A model generated the notes under the pieces. It searched no databases. It was not told the DNA's origin and saw only the letters and a list, made by a program, of their open reading frames with translations. Both the position numbers and the translations under genes were made by a program. Of a DNA stretch of 64,000 nt, positions 1-8,049 are shown piece by piece (positions within the stretch are counted from its first letter, which is position 1; every line of letters starts with the position of its first letter). Where the stretch lies: NCBI GenBank assembly GCA_910575755.1, contig CAJTFO010000001.1:496001-560000 (forward strand). The letters are read 5' to 3'. Origin of the DNA: Desulfovibrionaceae bacterium. Its GTDB lineage: Bacteria; Desulfobacterota; Desulfovibrionia; Desulfovibrionales; Desulfovibrionaceae.

Positions 1-2
1 GC

Positions 3-533
3 TCCATGACCCTGGCCGAAAACGTGGGCCTGCCCCTCCAGCAATACACGGATCTGGACGAAGAGGAAATACGAGAACAGGCCTCCCTCAAGCTGGCCCT
101 GGCCGGCCTGGCCGGCTTTGAAGACTATTACCCCTCTGAAATCAGCGGAGGCATGCGCAAGCGCGCCGGGCTGGCCCGCGCCCTGGCGCTGGATCCCCGC
201 ATACTCTTTCTCGACGAACCCTCAGCCGGGCTGGACCCGGTCAGTTCGCGCCTGCTGGATGATCTGATTCTGGAACTGCGGGACACGCTGGGCGCCACGT
301 TTGTCATTGTTTCCCACGAGCTGGCCAGCATTTTTTCCATTGCCAGCAACAGCGTCTTTCTGGACGCGCACACCCGCTCGGTCACGGCCAGGGGCAATCC
401 CGCCCAACTGGTTCGCGACCCCCATACCGAAAAACGCGCCCGGCTTTTCCTGACCAGAGGCGACGAGCGCGAGGCGGCAGAATCCGCCCGCGCCGACGCC
501 GGGGAGAGCCCGCCGCACAAGGATATTGCATGA
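3..533 (+). CDS. mlaF: Mla-type phospholipid ABC transporter ATPase (5' end outside window)
   Basis: This is the C-terminal two thirds of an ABC ATPase; the frame is open through the left window edge, so the Walker A part is missing. The ABC signature SGGMRKRAGLARAL is followed by Walker B ILFLDEPSAGLD and the switch histidine in VSHEL. The DPVSS sequence after the Walker B aspartate and the MCE gene overlapping by ATGA identify it as an MlaF-type ATPase that powers phospholipid movement between inner and outer membranes. The short tail after residue 150 (charged, alanine-rich) is lineage-specific. Family assignment is firm; the exact transport direction is not visible. Confidence 0.9.
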   Translation, partial: SMTLAENVGLPLQQYTDLDEEEIREQASLKLALAGLAGFEDYYPSEISGGMRKRAGLARALALDPRILFLDEPSAGLDPVSSRLLDDLILELRDTLGATFVIVSHELASIFSIASNSVFLDAHTRSVTARGNPAQLVRDPHTEKRARLFLTRGDEREAAESARADAGESPPHKDIA

Positions 534-1495
534 CTTCACAAACATACAGGACAACGGTGGGCGCTTTTGTGCTGGGCGGCATCACCCTCTTCGCCCTGGG
601 CGTCATCATGCTGGGCGGAGGACGCCTGTTCAGCAACGACGTCGAATATGTGCTTTACTTCGACGGCTCGGTGAGCGGCCTTTCCATCGGCGCGCCAGTG
701 GTGTTTCGCGGCGTTCCCATGGGCAGCGTCACCCAGATCAGCCTGGTGGCCAACCCGCGCGACTCCAACGTGACCATTCCGGTGCTCATCCGCATTGACG
801 AAAAAAGCTTCGTGCGCTCCAGCGGCACGGGCATTTCCGAATCGTTCCAGCAGGAAATCATCCGCCGCATGGTTCAGCGCGGTCTGCGCGCCCGTTTGCA
901 GTTGCAGAGCCTGATCACCGGCCAGTACCGCGTGGAACTGGATTTTTATCCGGACGCCCCGGCCCATTTCCGTTCCTCCACGCCGGATCTGGAAATTCCC
1001 ACCGTGCCCTCGCCCATCGACACCCTTCAGCGCACGCTGGCCAAATTGCCGCTGGAACATATGGTTCATTCGCTGGATTCCATTCTGGAAACCCTGTCCC
1101 GGGCGCTGGCCGACGACAAGCTCAAGGAGGGCATTGCCGCTTTTGCCGGCACCTTTGTTGAAGCGCAGCGGATGCTCAGGGACAGCCCCCTGCGCAATGC
1201 GGCGGACAGCGCGCTGCAACAGATTGACCACACGGCCAGGGCCGTGCGCCAGGAACTGCCCGGCGCGCTGGCGGCCTTCCACGACGCCATGAGCAACATG
1301 GCCCAGGCCGCCCAACAGTTGCGCAGGGTCACGGGATCGGCCGAGAGTGTGCTGGGGCGGGATTCGCCAACCATGAACGACCTGCGCCGTCTGCTCAAGG
1401 AAGCCATCGCCGCGGCCCGTTCGCTGCGCGATCTCACGGACATGCTTGAACGCAACCCTGAAGCCCTGCTCAAGGGTAAAAAAGGAAAACGCTGA
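530..1495 (+). CDS. mlaD: MCE-domain lipid transport protein (MlaD-like)
   Basis: The 321-residue protein has one N-terminal membrane anchor (about residues 12-32, GGITLFALGVIMLGG) followed by an MCE domain with the typical SIGAPVVFRGVPMGSV stretch near residues 55-70. The remainder is a long helical region rich in alanine and leucine, as in periplasmic MCE proteins that form hexameric rings binding phospholipid. The ATG overlaps the stop of the upstream ATPase gene and its own stop touches the next start, so the genes form one translationally coupled operon. It is longer than E. coli MlaD, which is usual for relatives with an extended C-terminal helix. Confidence 0.88.
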   Translation: MTSQTYRTTVGAFVLGGITLFALGVIMLGGGRLFSNDVEYVLYFDGSVSGLSIGAPVVFRGVPMGSVTQISLVANPRDSNVTIPVLIRIDEKSFVRSSGTGISESFQQEIIRRMVQRGLRARLQLQSLITGQYRVELDFYPDAPAHFRSSTPDLEIPTVPSPIDTLQRTLAKLPLEHMVHSLDSILETLSRALADDKLKEGIAAFAGTFVEAQRMLRDSPLRNAADSALQQIDHTARAVRQELPGALAAFHDAMSNMAQAAQQLRRVTGSAESVLGRDSPTMNDLRRLLKEAIAAARSLRDLTDMLERNPEALLKGKKGKR

Positions 1496-2091
1496 TGTCA
1501 CGCCATCTTGTATTGCTGGCCGCGCTGCTGACCATGCTGACCGCCTGCGGTCGCAGCGCGCCCACACGGTATTATCTGCTGGAAAGTGCATTGGGGCCGG
1601 TGCAGGCCGACGGTCTGCCCGCCAAAAGCCTGCGCGTGGCCCAGGTCAATGTGCCGGAATATCTGGACCGCAGCGGCATTGTCAGCCGTGTGGACGGCAA
1701 AAGCCGCCTGATCATAGCCGAGTTCCACGCCTGGGCCGAACCACTGAGCCACGGCATACGCCGCGTGTTTCAGGAAACGCTGACCCCGCCGCTGCTGGCC
1801 GGAGGCGTCAGTGTGCTGCCCTCCGGCGACGAGGACAGCGGCGACTTCACCCTTCTGCTGGACATACAGCGCCTGGACGGCAATTTTGACGAGAAGGCTG
1901 TGCTGGAGGCGCACTGGTCATTGCGCAACAGAGACGAGACCATTCTGGGCCGGGGCATCTATGCCGCCGAAGAAATGGTGCGGGGCAAAAGCTATGACGT
2001 GCTGGTGAACGCGGAAAGCAGCCTGGTACGCCGCATGGCGCAGTACCTGTCCGAAAAGCTGCCTCCGCTGATGGCCGGAAAAAAGCCGTAA
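1495..2091 (+). CDS. ABC-transport auxiliary lipoprotein (PqiC/YmbA-like)
   Basis: The 198-residue product begins with a lipoprotein signal, MSRHLVLLAALLTMLTACG, with a lipobox ending at Cys19. The mature part begins with the RYYLL motif and contains the VNVPEYLDRSGIV segment, both typical of the ABC_trans_aux (DUF330, PqiC/YmbA) family. These outer-membrane lipoproteins pair with MCE proteins in lipid transport. The start overlaps the MCE stop codon (TGATG), so it is the third gene of the Mla-like operon. Family identification is confident; the partner relation to the MCE protein is inferred from the operon. Confidence 0.85.
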   Translation: MSRHLVLLAALLTMLTACGRSAPTRYYLLESALGPVQADGLPAKSLRVAQVNVPEYLDRSGIVSRVDGKSRLIIAEFHAWAEPLSHGIRRVFQETLTPPLLAGGVSVLPSGDEDSGDFTLLLDIQRLDGNFDEKAVLEAHWSLRNRDETILGRGIYAAEEMVRGKSYDVLVNAESSLVRRMAQYLSEKLPPLMAGKKP

Positions 2092-2185
2092 GCCGCTTCG
2101 ACCCCGCCCACATGGGACGGATGGCAGATAGTGGACAACCCCGAAAGCCTGTACTGGAGCCATCCCGGCATGTGCGCCGGCACAA

Positions 2186-2209
2186 CCCCGCCGGGACGGC
2201 CCGGCGGGG
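2186..2209. terminator. GC-rich hairpin between convergent genes
   Basis: A perfect 10-bp stem, CCCCGCCGGG, with a 4-base ACGG loop lies between the lipoprotein gene and convergent grpE. No T run follows on either strand, so it may be a Rho-assisted or bidirectional terminator rather than a canonical intrinsic one. Confidence 0.5.
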
Positions 2210-2251
2210 AAACAACCCTCAACGCAAGGCGCGGCTTGGGAGTGGTCAAGC

Positions 2252-2848
2252 CTACTGGTTGACCATCACCTTGGCCGGGCGCAACAGGCGGTCGCCCAGC
2301 TTGTAGCCCCGCTGGAGCACGCGGGCCACCACACCGGAAGCGAAATCTGGCCGGGCTTCAAACCCCATAGCCTCATGCACTTCCGGGCTGAATTCCTCGC
2401 CCTCTTCTCCCAGCGGCGTCAGGCCGTGTTTGATCACGGCTTCCAGCAGCAGTTTGCGGGTCATGGCCACGCCCTGAAGCATGTCCTTGCAGGCGTCATG
2501 TCTGCTTCCGTATTGCAGGGCCAGATCCAGGTTGTCCAGCGTAGGCAGCAGATCGCTGAGCACCTTTTCTGCGGCATAGCGCATCTGCTCCTGATGTTCG
2601 CGGTTGAGGCGCTTTTTGAAATTGTCCATTTCCGCAGCCGAGCGCAGGCGCAGTTCTTCCACTTCGGCCTTGAGCCGCGCCTCAAGCTGCGACTGTTCCG
2701 CCGCGGCCTCCGGCTCTGCCGCGACCGGCGCTTCCTCGCCGTCCGGGTTCAGGCCCTCCTGATTCGTCCGGGCTTCGCTGTTGGCATCCTGCAACTCTTC
2801 GCCGGCCTGAGCCGCCCGCATATATGAACGCATCGTATGACGCCGCAT
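2252..2848 (-). CDS. grpE: GrpE nucleotide exchange factor for DnaK
   Basis: The 198-residue protein has an acidic, alanine- and glutamate-rich N terminus, a long coiled coil (about residues 60-110, with MDNFKKRLNRE) and the C-terminal beta domain ending in YKLGDRLLRPAKVMV, which is the GrpE signature. GrpE releases ADP from DnaK in the cytoplasmic chaperone cycle. I chose the ATG at 2848 because GGAGGA precedes it at good spacing; a longer in-frame start exists at 2920 without comparable support. It is convergent with the Mla operon and divergent from hisD; dnaK is not in the window. Confidence 0.93.
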   Translation of the reverse strand: MRRHTMRSYMRAAQAGEELQDANSEARTNQEGLNPDGEEAPVAAEPEAAAEQSQLEARLKAEVEELRLRSAAEMDNFKKRLNREHQEQMRYAAEKVLSDLLPTLDNLDLALQYGSRHDACKDMLQGVAMTRKLLLEAVIKHGLTPLGEEGEEFSPEVHEAMGFEARPDFASGVVARVLQRGYKLGDRLLRPAKVMVNQ

Positions 2849-2964
2849 GCTTCCTCCTGAAACGGCCCCGGCAATGTCATCCAGCGGATGCAGAGGGCCG
2901 CGCATATCTCCTGAATTCACGGCGTCTTTCGCGCCGCGCCAGATTCTCGTCTGGCCTGGGAAGG

Positions 2965-2983
2965 CATTTCATATTATGAAATG
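2965..2983. promoter_or_regulatory. Palindromic operator candidate upstream of grpE
   Basis: CATTTCATATTATGAAATG is a perfect 9-bp inverted repeat around a single central base, in an AT-rich patch inside otherwise GC-rich DNA. On the minus strand TTACTC and TAATAT spaced by 17 bases would make a promoter whose -10 lies in the palindrome. It does not match the CIRCE element of HrcA. A role in grpE control is inferred from position only. Confidence 0.4.
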
Positions 2984-3115
2984 TCTTTATATTGAGTAAG
3001 GTCGCCGCGCTTCCCTGTCAAGATGTGGCCGCGCCGGTGAAGTTCATTGCCATCCCGCGCCTCGACATTCTTACCTCCCTCCTGTATATTACTTGGTTAG
3101 GGAGAGGACTTGCCT

Positions 3116-4420
3116 ATGACATGCCGTATTTTGAGCCTGCAGAATGATCAGGAATGGCCCAAAGCCGCCCAGTGGCTGAAGGGACGCAGCAATCCCGGCG
3201 ACGGTATTGAAAACGCGGTGCGGGACATGCTCAACGCCGTGCGGGAGAAAGGCGACGACGCTCTTGTTGATTTCACCCGCCGTTTTGACTGTCCCGATTT
3301 CGCGCCGCCCCTGCGCGTGAGCGAACAGGAAATCGCCCGCGCCGCCGCTTCGGTTTCTGTGGAAAGCCGGGAGCAGATCAGCGGAGCCGCGGCCAATATC
3401 CGCGCTTTTCACGAAGCCCAGCTGGAGAAATCCTGGTTTCTGACCCGCCCGGACGGCAGCATTCTGGGGCAGCGGGTTCTGCCTGTGGACGCCGTGGGTC
3501 TGTATGTGCCCGGCGGCCAGGGCGGCAACACGCCTCTGGTTTCCAGCCTGCTGATGAACGCCATTCCCGCCCAGGTGGCCGGCGTGCCGCGCCTGGCGGT
3601 CTGCACGCCGCCCCGCAGGGACGGCAGCGTCAATCCTCATATTCTGGCCGCCGCCCATCTGCTGGACATTGACGAGGTCTACCGCGTGGGCGGGGCCTGG
3701 AGCATTGCGGCCCTGGCCTATGGCACGCCGGGCCTGGCGTCTGTGGACGTCATCGCCGGGCCGGGCAATATTTATGTCACCATGGCCAAACGCCTGGTTC
3801 AGGGCATTGTGGGCATCGACATGATTGCCGGTCCCAGCGAGGTGCTGGTGCTGGCCGACTCGTCGGCCAATCCCGCCTGGATCGCGGCGGACATGCTCTC
3901 CCAGGCCGAACACGACCCCCTGGCCTCGGCCATCTGCATTACGGACGACCCGCACCTGGCCGAAAGCATCCAGCAGGAGCTGGACAGCCAGTGCGCGAGC
4001 CTGCCCAGGGCGCAGACCGCCGGGCGCTCGCTGCTGGACTGGGGGGCCATCGTGGTGGCGCCCAACCTCAGCGTGGCCGTGGCCGTGGCCAACCGCGTGG
4101 CCCCGGAACATCTGGAAATCTGCACCCGCGATCCCTGGGCCGTGCTGCCGCACATACGTCACGCCGGCGCGGTCTTCATGGGCCAGCACAGCCCCGAGGC
4201 GGTGGGCGATTATTACGCCGGCCCCAATCATGTCCTGCCCACCCTGGGCACGGCGCGTTTTTCCTCGGCCCTTTCCGTACAGACCTTCTGCAAAAAAACC
4301 AGCATCGTGGCCGCATCTCCGGCCTTTCTGCTGCAAAACACCCCGGCCATCGCCGCGCTGGCCCGCCTGGAAGGTCTGGAAGCCCACGCCCGTTCCGTGG
4401 AAGCCCGGCGGCACAAATAG
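3116..4420 (+). CDS. hisD: Histidinol dehydrogenase
   Basis: This is a full-length HisD of 434 residues, which oxidises L-histidinol in two NAD-dependent steps to L-histidine in the cytoplasm. Family landmarks seen are YVPGGQGG, VDVIAGPGNIYV, DMIAGPSEVLVLAD, SQAEHDP and APEHLEI, the last two supplying catalytic Glu and His and zinc ligands. I prefer ATG 3116, with GGAGAGG eight bases upstream, over the TTG at 3110. No other his genes adjoin it; purC follows 18 bases downstream, so the biosynthesis genes are probably co-transcribed. Confidence 0.96.
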   Translation: MTCRILSLQNDQEWPKAAQWLKGRSNPGDGIENAVRDMLNAVREKGDDALVDFTRRFDCPDFAPPLRVSEQEIARAAASVSVESREQISGAAANIRAFHEAQLEKSWFLTRPDGSILGQRVLPVDAVGLYVPGGQGGNTPLVSSLLMNAIPAQVAGVPRLAVCTPPRRDGSVNPHILAAAHLLDIDEVYRVGGAWSIAALAYGTPGLASVDVIAGPGNIYVTMAKRLVQGIVGIDMIAGPSEVLVLADSSANPAWIAADMLSQAEHDPLASAICITDDPHLAESIQQELDSQCASLPRAQTAGRSLLDWGAIVVAPNLSVAVAVANRVAPEHLEICTRDPWAVLPHIRHAGAVFMGQHSPEAVGDYYAGPNHVLPTLGTARFSSALSVQTFCKKTSIVAASPAFLLQNTPAIAALARLEGLEAHARSVEARRHK

Positions 4421-4438
4421 CGCACAACAGGAGCCATC

Positions 4439-5326
4439 ATGAAAGTCGTCGTCAAAACGGACATCACCGCCTATCCCCTGCTTTCGCGCGGCAAAGTGCG
4501 CGATATTTATGACGTGGATGAAAAAACGCTGCTCATTGTCACCACGGACCGCATGTCGGCCTTTGATGTGATCATGAACGAGCCCATCCCCTACAAGGGC
4601 GTAATCCTGAACAAGATCACCCTGTTCTGGATGGAAAAATTCAGGGACATCATTCCCAACCATCTGCTGGAAAGCGACGTGAACCGCTTCCCCACCGCCC
4701 TGGATCCCTGGAAGGACGAGCTGGAAGGCCGCGCCGTGCTGGCGCGCAAGGCCAGGCCCCTGCCTGTGGAATGCATTGTGCGCGGCTATATCACTGGCTC
4801 CGGCTGGAAGGACTATCAGGCCACCGGCCAGGTGTGCGGCTACGCCCTGCCCAAGGGCCTGCGCGAATCGGACAAGCTTGAACCCGCCCTGTTCACGCCT
4901 TCCACCAAGGCGGAACTGGGCCAGCACGACGAAAATATCAGCGTGGACGAGGCCGCCCGCCTGCTGGGCGACGACACGGCCCGTCTGGCGGAAAAGACAT
5001 CCCTGGCCATTTACGAGGCCGGGCGCGCCTTTGCCGCCGGACGCGGCATCATTGTGGCGGACACCAAGTTTGAATTCGGCTTCATTGACGGTCGCCTGCA
5101 CCTCATCGACGAAGTGCTTACGCCCGACTCCTCGCGCTTCTGGCCCGCTGATCAGTACAAGGCCGGTCAGGGCCAGCCCAGTTTCGACAAGCAGTATCTG
5201 CGCGACTGGCTCAAAAAGCAGCCCTGGAACATGCAGCCGCCTCCGCCACACCTGCCCGAGGAAGTCATCCAGGCCACGGCGGAGCGCTACAAGGAAGCCT
5301 ACGAAATCCTGACGCGGGAAAGATAA
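4439..5326 (+). CDS. purC: SAICAR synthase (purine biosynthesis)
   Basis: The 295-residue protein matches phosphoribosylaminoimidazole-succinocarboxamide synthase, which joins aspartate to CAIR with ATP. Visible motifs are LSRGKVRDIYD at the nucleotide site, TTDRMSAFDVIM, VECIVRGYITGSGWKDY and the C-terminal LIDEVLTPDSSRFW. It is of the longer PurC type (about 290-300 residues) rather than the short E. coli type. The gene follows hisD closely, and AGGAG precedes the ATG. Assignment is firm. Confidence 0.96.
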   Translation: MKVVVKTDITAYPLLSRGKVRDIYDVDEKTLLIVTTDRMSAFDVIMNEPIPYKGVILNKITLFWMEKFRDIIPNHLLESDVNRFPTALDPWKDELEGRAVLARKARPLPVECIVRGYITGSGWKDYQATGQVCGYALPKGLRESDKLEPALFTPSTKAELGQHDENISVDEAARLLGDDTARLAEKTSLAIYEAGRAFAAGRGIIVADTKFEFGFIDGRLHLIDEVLTPDSSRFWPADQYKAGQGQPSFDKQYLRDWLKKQPWNMQPPPPHLPEEVIQATAERYKEAYEILTRER

Positions 5327-5394
5327 CGGGCAGACGCCCTTTGCATAAACACCAACACAAGGTCGGCGCGCCGGCTTGTTTTCAAGGAGAAACC

Positions 5395-6165
5395 ATGCTG
5401 CTGCAAGGTAAAAAAGCCCTGATCATGGGGCTGGCCAACAATAGAAGCATTGCCTACGGCATAGCCTCAAGCCTCAAAGCCCAAGGGGCCCGGTTGGCCT
5501 TCAACTATGTGGGCGACGCTATCAAAAAGCGGGTAATGCCCCTGAGCGAGGAACTCGGCGGCGAGTTCACCTTCCAGTGTGATGTCTGCGATGACGCTCA
5601 GATTCAGGCCGCCGCCGATCTGGTCAACGATAAATGGGGCGATCTGGATATTCTTGTGCATTCCGTGGCCTTTGCCAACCGCGAGGATCTGGCGGGCCGC
5701 TTCGTGGACACATCGCGCGACGGCTTCAGGCTGGCCCTGGAGGTTTCCGCCTACTCGCTCACCGGACTCTGCCGGGCCTTTGAGCCCTTGCTGCATGACG
5801 GCAGCTCGGTGATCACCATGACCTACCACGGCTCCACCAAGATCATTCCCGGCTACAACGTCATGGGCGTGGCCAAGGCCGCTCTGGAAGCCTCGGTACG
5901 CTACCTTGCGTATGACCTGGGCCCCAAGGGCGTGCGCGTCAACGCCCTCAGCGCCGGCCCCATCAAAACTCTGGCCGCCTCGGCCGTGTCCAGCCTCAAG
6001 GATATCTTCAACCATGTGGAGACGCATGCCCCCCTGCACCGCAACGTCAGCACTGCGGATGTGGGCGGCGCGGCGGTATTCCTGGCTTCGGAGCTTTCCC
6101 ACGCCATCACCGGCGAAGTTATTTATGTGGACAGCGGCTTCAACCAGATCGGCATTTCGGCCTGA
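5395..6165 (+). CDS. fabI: Enoyl-[acyl-carrier-protein] reductase (NADH)
   Basis: The 256-residue short-chain dehydrogenase-like enzyme reduces trans-2-enoyl-ACP in type II fatty acid synthesis. It begins with LLQGKKALIMGLANNRSIAYG, the FabI dinucleotide-binding region, and carries the Y-x6-K catalytic pair in GYNVMGVAKAA. The SAGPIKTLAAS segment is also FabI-typical. I start at ATG 5395 because AAGGAG precedes it; the frame is open further upstream to 5341 but without family similarity. It lies downstream of purC with about 70 bases between. Confidence 0.94.
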   Translation: MLLQGKKALIMGLANNRSIAYGIASSLKAQGARLAFNYVGDAIKKRVMPLSEELGGEFTFQCDVCDDAQIQAAADLVNDKWGDLDILVHSVAFANREDLAGRFVDTSRDGFRLALEVSAYSLTGLCRAFEPLLHDGSSVITMTYHGSTKIIPGYNVMGVAKAALEASVRYLAYDLGPKGVRVNALSAGPIKTLAASAVSSLKDIFNHVETHAPLHRNVSTADVGGAAVFLASELSHAITGEVIYVDSGFNQIGISA

Positions 6166-6176
6166 CGGCGACTGGC

Positions 6177-6311
6177 ATGGACTATATCACTCTTAATGCT
6201 CTGGGCATTACCCTGCTGGCCGCCTTCGGCCTCTGGGCCTTTCAGCGGGGCGCGCAGGGCGGCAAAAAACGCCCGCCGCGCTCCGATGAGGACAAGAATG
6301 CCAAAGACTGA
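6177..6311 (+). CDS. Small putative membrane protein (44 aa)
   Basis: A 44-codon ORF starts 11 bases after fabI and encodes one hydrophobic helix (LNALGITLLAAFGLWAF) followed by a basic and acidic tail (GGKKRPPRSDEDKN). The hydrophobic-then-charged pattern resembles single-span small membrane proteins. It has no clear Shine-Dalgarno sequence and I know no family. It could be spurious. Confidence 0.4.
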   Translation: MDYITLNALGITLLAAFGLWAFQRGAQGGKKRPPRSDEDKNAKD

Positions 6312-6339
6312 CCCCGAAGACTGACGGCACGGAAAAAAC

Positions 6340-6438
6340 ATGTTCTGGAGCATTCTGGCAATCGTGATTGTGCTGGCCCTGGCCTGGTTGCTCAAAAAAG
6401 GCCGCGAAGGCACTCCCTTTGCGAATCACAGTCCGTGA
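6340..6438 (+). CDS. Small putative membrane protein (32 aa)
   Basis: A 32-codon ORF, ATG preceded by CGGAAAAAAC, encodes MFWSILAIVIVLALAWLLKK and then a short polar tail. This is a clear single transmembrane helix with a positive-inside lysine pair. It directly follows the 44-residue ORF of similar layout, so the two may form a pair of small membrane proteins in the fabI transcript. No family is recognised. Confidence 0.4.
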   Translation: MFWSILAIVIVLALAWLLKKGREGTPFANHSP

Positions 6439-6487
6439 GCACCGCCTGTTGAACACCTCCGGTGGAGGGAAAAAAGCGATACGCCCC

Positions 6488-6505
6488 CCGGCGGCAAGCC
6501 GCCGG
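6488..6505. terminator. GC hairpin downstream of the fabI transcript
   Basis: CCGGCGGC AA GCCGCCGG forms an 8-bp stem with a 2-base loop, between the last chromosomal small ORF and the tRNA gene. No T run follows. The 140 bases from 6439 to 6579 hold no gene that I can support. Confidence 0.35.
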
Positions 6506-6579
6506 ACAACTTGTGGTGATACGGGCCGCATTTTTTGCTTGCGGTCCACACGATTTTAGCATATACAAATTCGGCCTCA

Positions 6580-6671
6580 GGAGAGGTGTCCGAGCTGGTC
6601 TAAGGAGCACGATTGGAAATCGTGTGTGCGTTAACAGCGCACCGGGAGTTCGAATCTCCCCCTCTCCGCCA
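6580..6671 (+). tRNA. tRNA-Ser(GGA), prophage integration site
   Basis: A complete class II tRNA: acceptor GGAGAGG (6580-6586) pairs with CCTCTCC (6661-6667), followed by G and an encoded CCA. The anticodon arm CACGA-TTGGAAA-TCGTG gives anticodon GGA, reading UCC/UCU serine codons; the long variable arm and T arm (GGGAGTTCGAATCTCCC) fit serine. The prophage integrase gene ends 13 bases downstream on the opposite strand, so the tRNA 3' end is very likely the attB core. Confidence 0.97.
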
Positions 6672-6677
6672 GATTTC

Positions 6678-6709
6678 AAGGGGTTACTGTAAAAGGTAGC
6701 CCCTTTTTT
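6678..6709 (+). terminator. Intrinsic terminator after tRNA-Ser
   Basis: AAGGGGTTAC pairs with GTAGCCCCTT (one G-T wobble) and is followed by a run of T. It lies just past the tRNA and includes the last codons and stop of the oppositely oriented integrase gene. Confidence 0.7.
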
Positions 6710-7856
6710 CATTGGTGGAATTTGCGCCATTGGTGATTTCATTGGTGATTCCATTGGTGGAATTTATAAAAGGGTCGTTTTCAGGGGCATTTTTCCCCTT
6801 GCGGACGACGACTTCCGGCACCGATTTTTTTTCATTGGTGATGCGATTGGTGATGTCTTCAAAAATAGTGGCCGCCTCTCTGTCCACGCCCAAGTCGTGG
6901 AGGTAGATTTCCGTGGTTTTCAGATTCTGGTGTCCGAGCACCTTCTGCGCCCGGTATGGATCGTGAAAACCGGTAGCGATGAAGTGTCGCAGGCTGTGCG
7001 CCCCGAAATGAGGCACCCCGGCTCGCAGACACAAATCGCGCATGAAATATTTGATGCGGTTGCTGGTGCGTGTGTAAGCCGTGCCTGTCTTTGGGTCAGT
7101 GAAGACGTATCGCTCATCTCTGGCCCTGATTGAGCGCAAGCGGCTCAATACCGAGTCCAGCGTCTCGGACATGGCGATTTTTCTTGCCTCCATGTTGCCG
7201 CCGCGCCTCTTTGAGGTCCAAAGCGTGATGATGCGCCGGTCGAGGTCAACGTCTTCCCATGTCAGAACCCGTATTTCAGAAATACGGGCTGCGGTATGCA
7301 GCAGGCAGGTCAGGAAGTCGTGCTCAAAGCCTGGCTTCGCAACGGAGAGCAGACTTTTTATATCCGCGGCTGGTGGGATGTATTTCACGGCCTTTTTGAC
7401 AGCATAGGCATCAATCTGCCGTGGGGGGTTGCCAATGGTATACCCTTCTTTCCCTGCCCAAGCCCAGAGCGAGGAAAGTTCTGTCTTGTATTTGTTTGCT
7501 GTCTTCTTGCTTATCATCTTCGCCACCGCTTCCACAAAGCTGTCTATTGCGGCTTTGTCTATTTCCCTAAACAGAGTCATCGCGCCTGTATATTCAATGA
7601 ATCGTCGGTATGCAGTTTTTTTGTAAGAAATTGTGTTTGGCTTCAGCCTGCTTTCACAGTAGAGCAGATGTGCTGTACACACATCACGCAAGCCCAAATC
7701 TTCGGGCTGCGTCCGACAAGTTTTCTGCTCCTCTTCCCACGCCAGTGCGTCGCGCCTTGTCCGAAACCCCGCCTTCCTTCCGATGCGTATTCCGTCCTGA
7801 TACACGTCGGCAATCCAGCGCGGTCCGTTCTTTGTCTGATACTTCGATACCGCCAT
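6684..7856 (-). CDS. int: Tyrosine recombinase (prophage integrase)
   Basis: The 390-residue protein has an N-terminal AP2-like arm-binding region (KYQTKNGPRWIADVYQDG), a SAM-like core-binding domain, and a C-terminal catalytic domain with Arg in HTAARISEIR, HSLRHF, LGHQ and the nucleophile in TEIYLHD. It catalyses integration and excision at the neighbouring tRNA-Ser. I start at ATG 7856, with GGAGG nine bases upstream. The C-terminal tail after the tyrosine is unusually long and low-complexity, with repeated I/S-T-N units that arise from CACCAAT DNA repeats. It is last in the leftward early operon. Confidence 0.93.
   Translation of the reverse strand: MAVSKYQTKNGPRWIADVYQDGIRIGRKAGFRTRRDALAWEEEQKTCRTQPEDLGLRDVCTAHLLYCESRLKPNTISYKKTAYRRFIEYTGAMTLFREIDKAAIDSFVEAVAKMISKKTANKYKTELSSLWAWAGKEGYTIGNPPRQIDAYAVKKAVKYIPPAADIKSLLSVAKPGFEHDFLTCLLHTAARISEIRVLTWEDVDLDRRIITLWTSKRRGGNMEARKIAMSETLDSVLSRLRSIRARDERYVFTDPKTGTAYTRTSNRIKYFMRDLCLRAGVPHFGAHSLRHFIATGFHDPYRAQKVLGHQNLKTTEIYLHDLGVDREAATIFEDITNRITNEKKSVPEVVVRKGKNAPENDPFINSTNGITNEITNGANSTNEKRGYLLQ
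6711..6852. repeat. ATTGGTG direct repeats in the integrase 3' end
   Basis: Six copies of ATTGGTG begin at 6711, 6729, 6741, 6753, 6834 and 6846, with 12-base spacing between several. Another begins at 8052, upstream of the excisionase-like gene. They encode the T-N-rich integrase tail. Direct repeats this close to the attachment site could be arm-type integrase or excisionase sites; this is inference. Confidence 0.5.
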
Positions 7857-8034
7857 CGTTCGTCGCCTCCGCCCTGACCGGCCCAGACTGCCAGTAGAAG
7901 CGCATGGAGCGGAGCGTATTGCCAACGCCCACGCGCTCGTGCTTCCAGCGCTTCCAAGTCCTGCGAAACGTGTCAAAGTTGGTTTTTAGCCTCTCGCACA
8001 TTTCATCAGCCGTCAGGAGTTCGGTGTCCATCAT
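7684..8034 (-). CDS. Putative excisionase / AlpA-like DNA-binding protein
   Basis: The 116-residue ORF starts MMDTELLTADEMCERLKTNFDTFRRTWKRWKHE, which reads as a winged-helix AlpA/Xis-type N terminus (LLTADEMCERL). It sits directly upstream of int in the same direction and runs into it by about 170 bases in another frame, so only the first 60 or so residues may matter. GGGAAG precedes the ATG pair. The position suggests a recombination directionality factor. The arginine-rich C-terminal half could be an out-of-frame extension with little function. Confidence 0.5.
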   Translation of the reverse strand: MMDTELLTADEMCERLKTNFDTFRRTWKRWKHERVGVGNTLRSMRFYWQSGPVRAEATNDGGIEVSDKERTALDCRRVSGRNTHRKEGGVSDKARRTGVGRGAENLSDAARRFGLA

Positions 8035-8049
8035 AACTTCCCGGATCAA

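Noticed and set aside
3089-5251. Very long minus-strand open frame opposite hisD and purC
   Set aside because: It is a shadow of GC-rich coding sequence; hisD and purC on the plus strand explain it fully, and the translated product has no recognisable motif and is rich in Gly, His and Arg.
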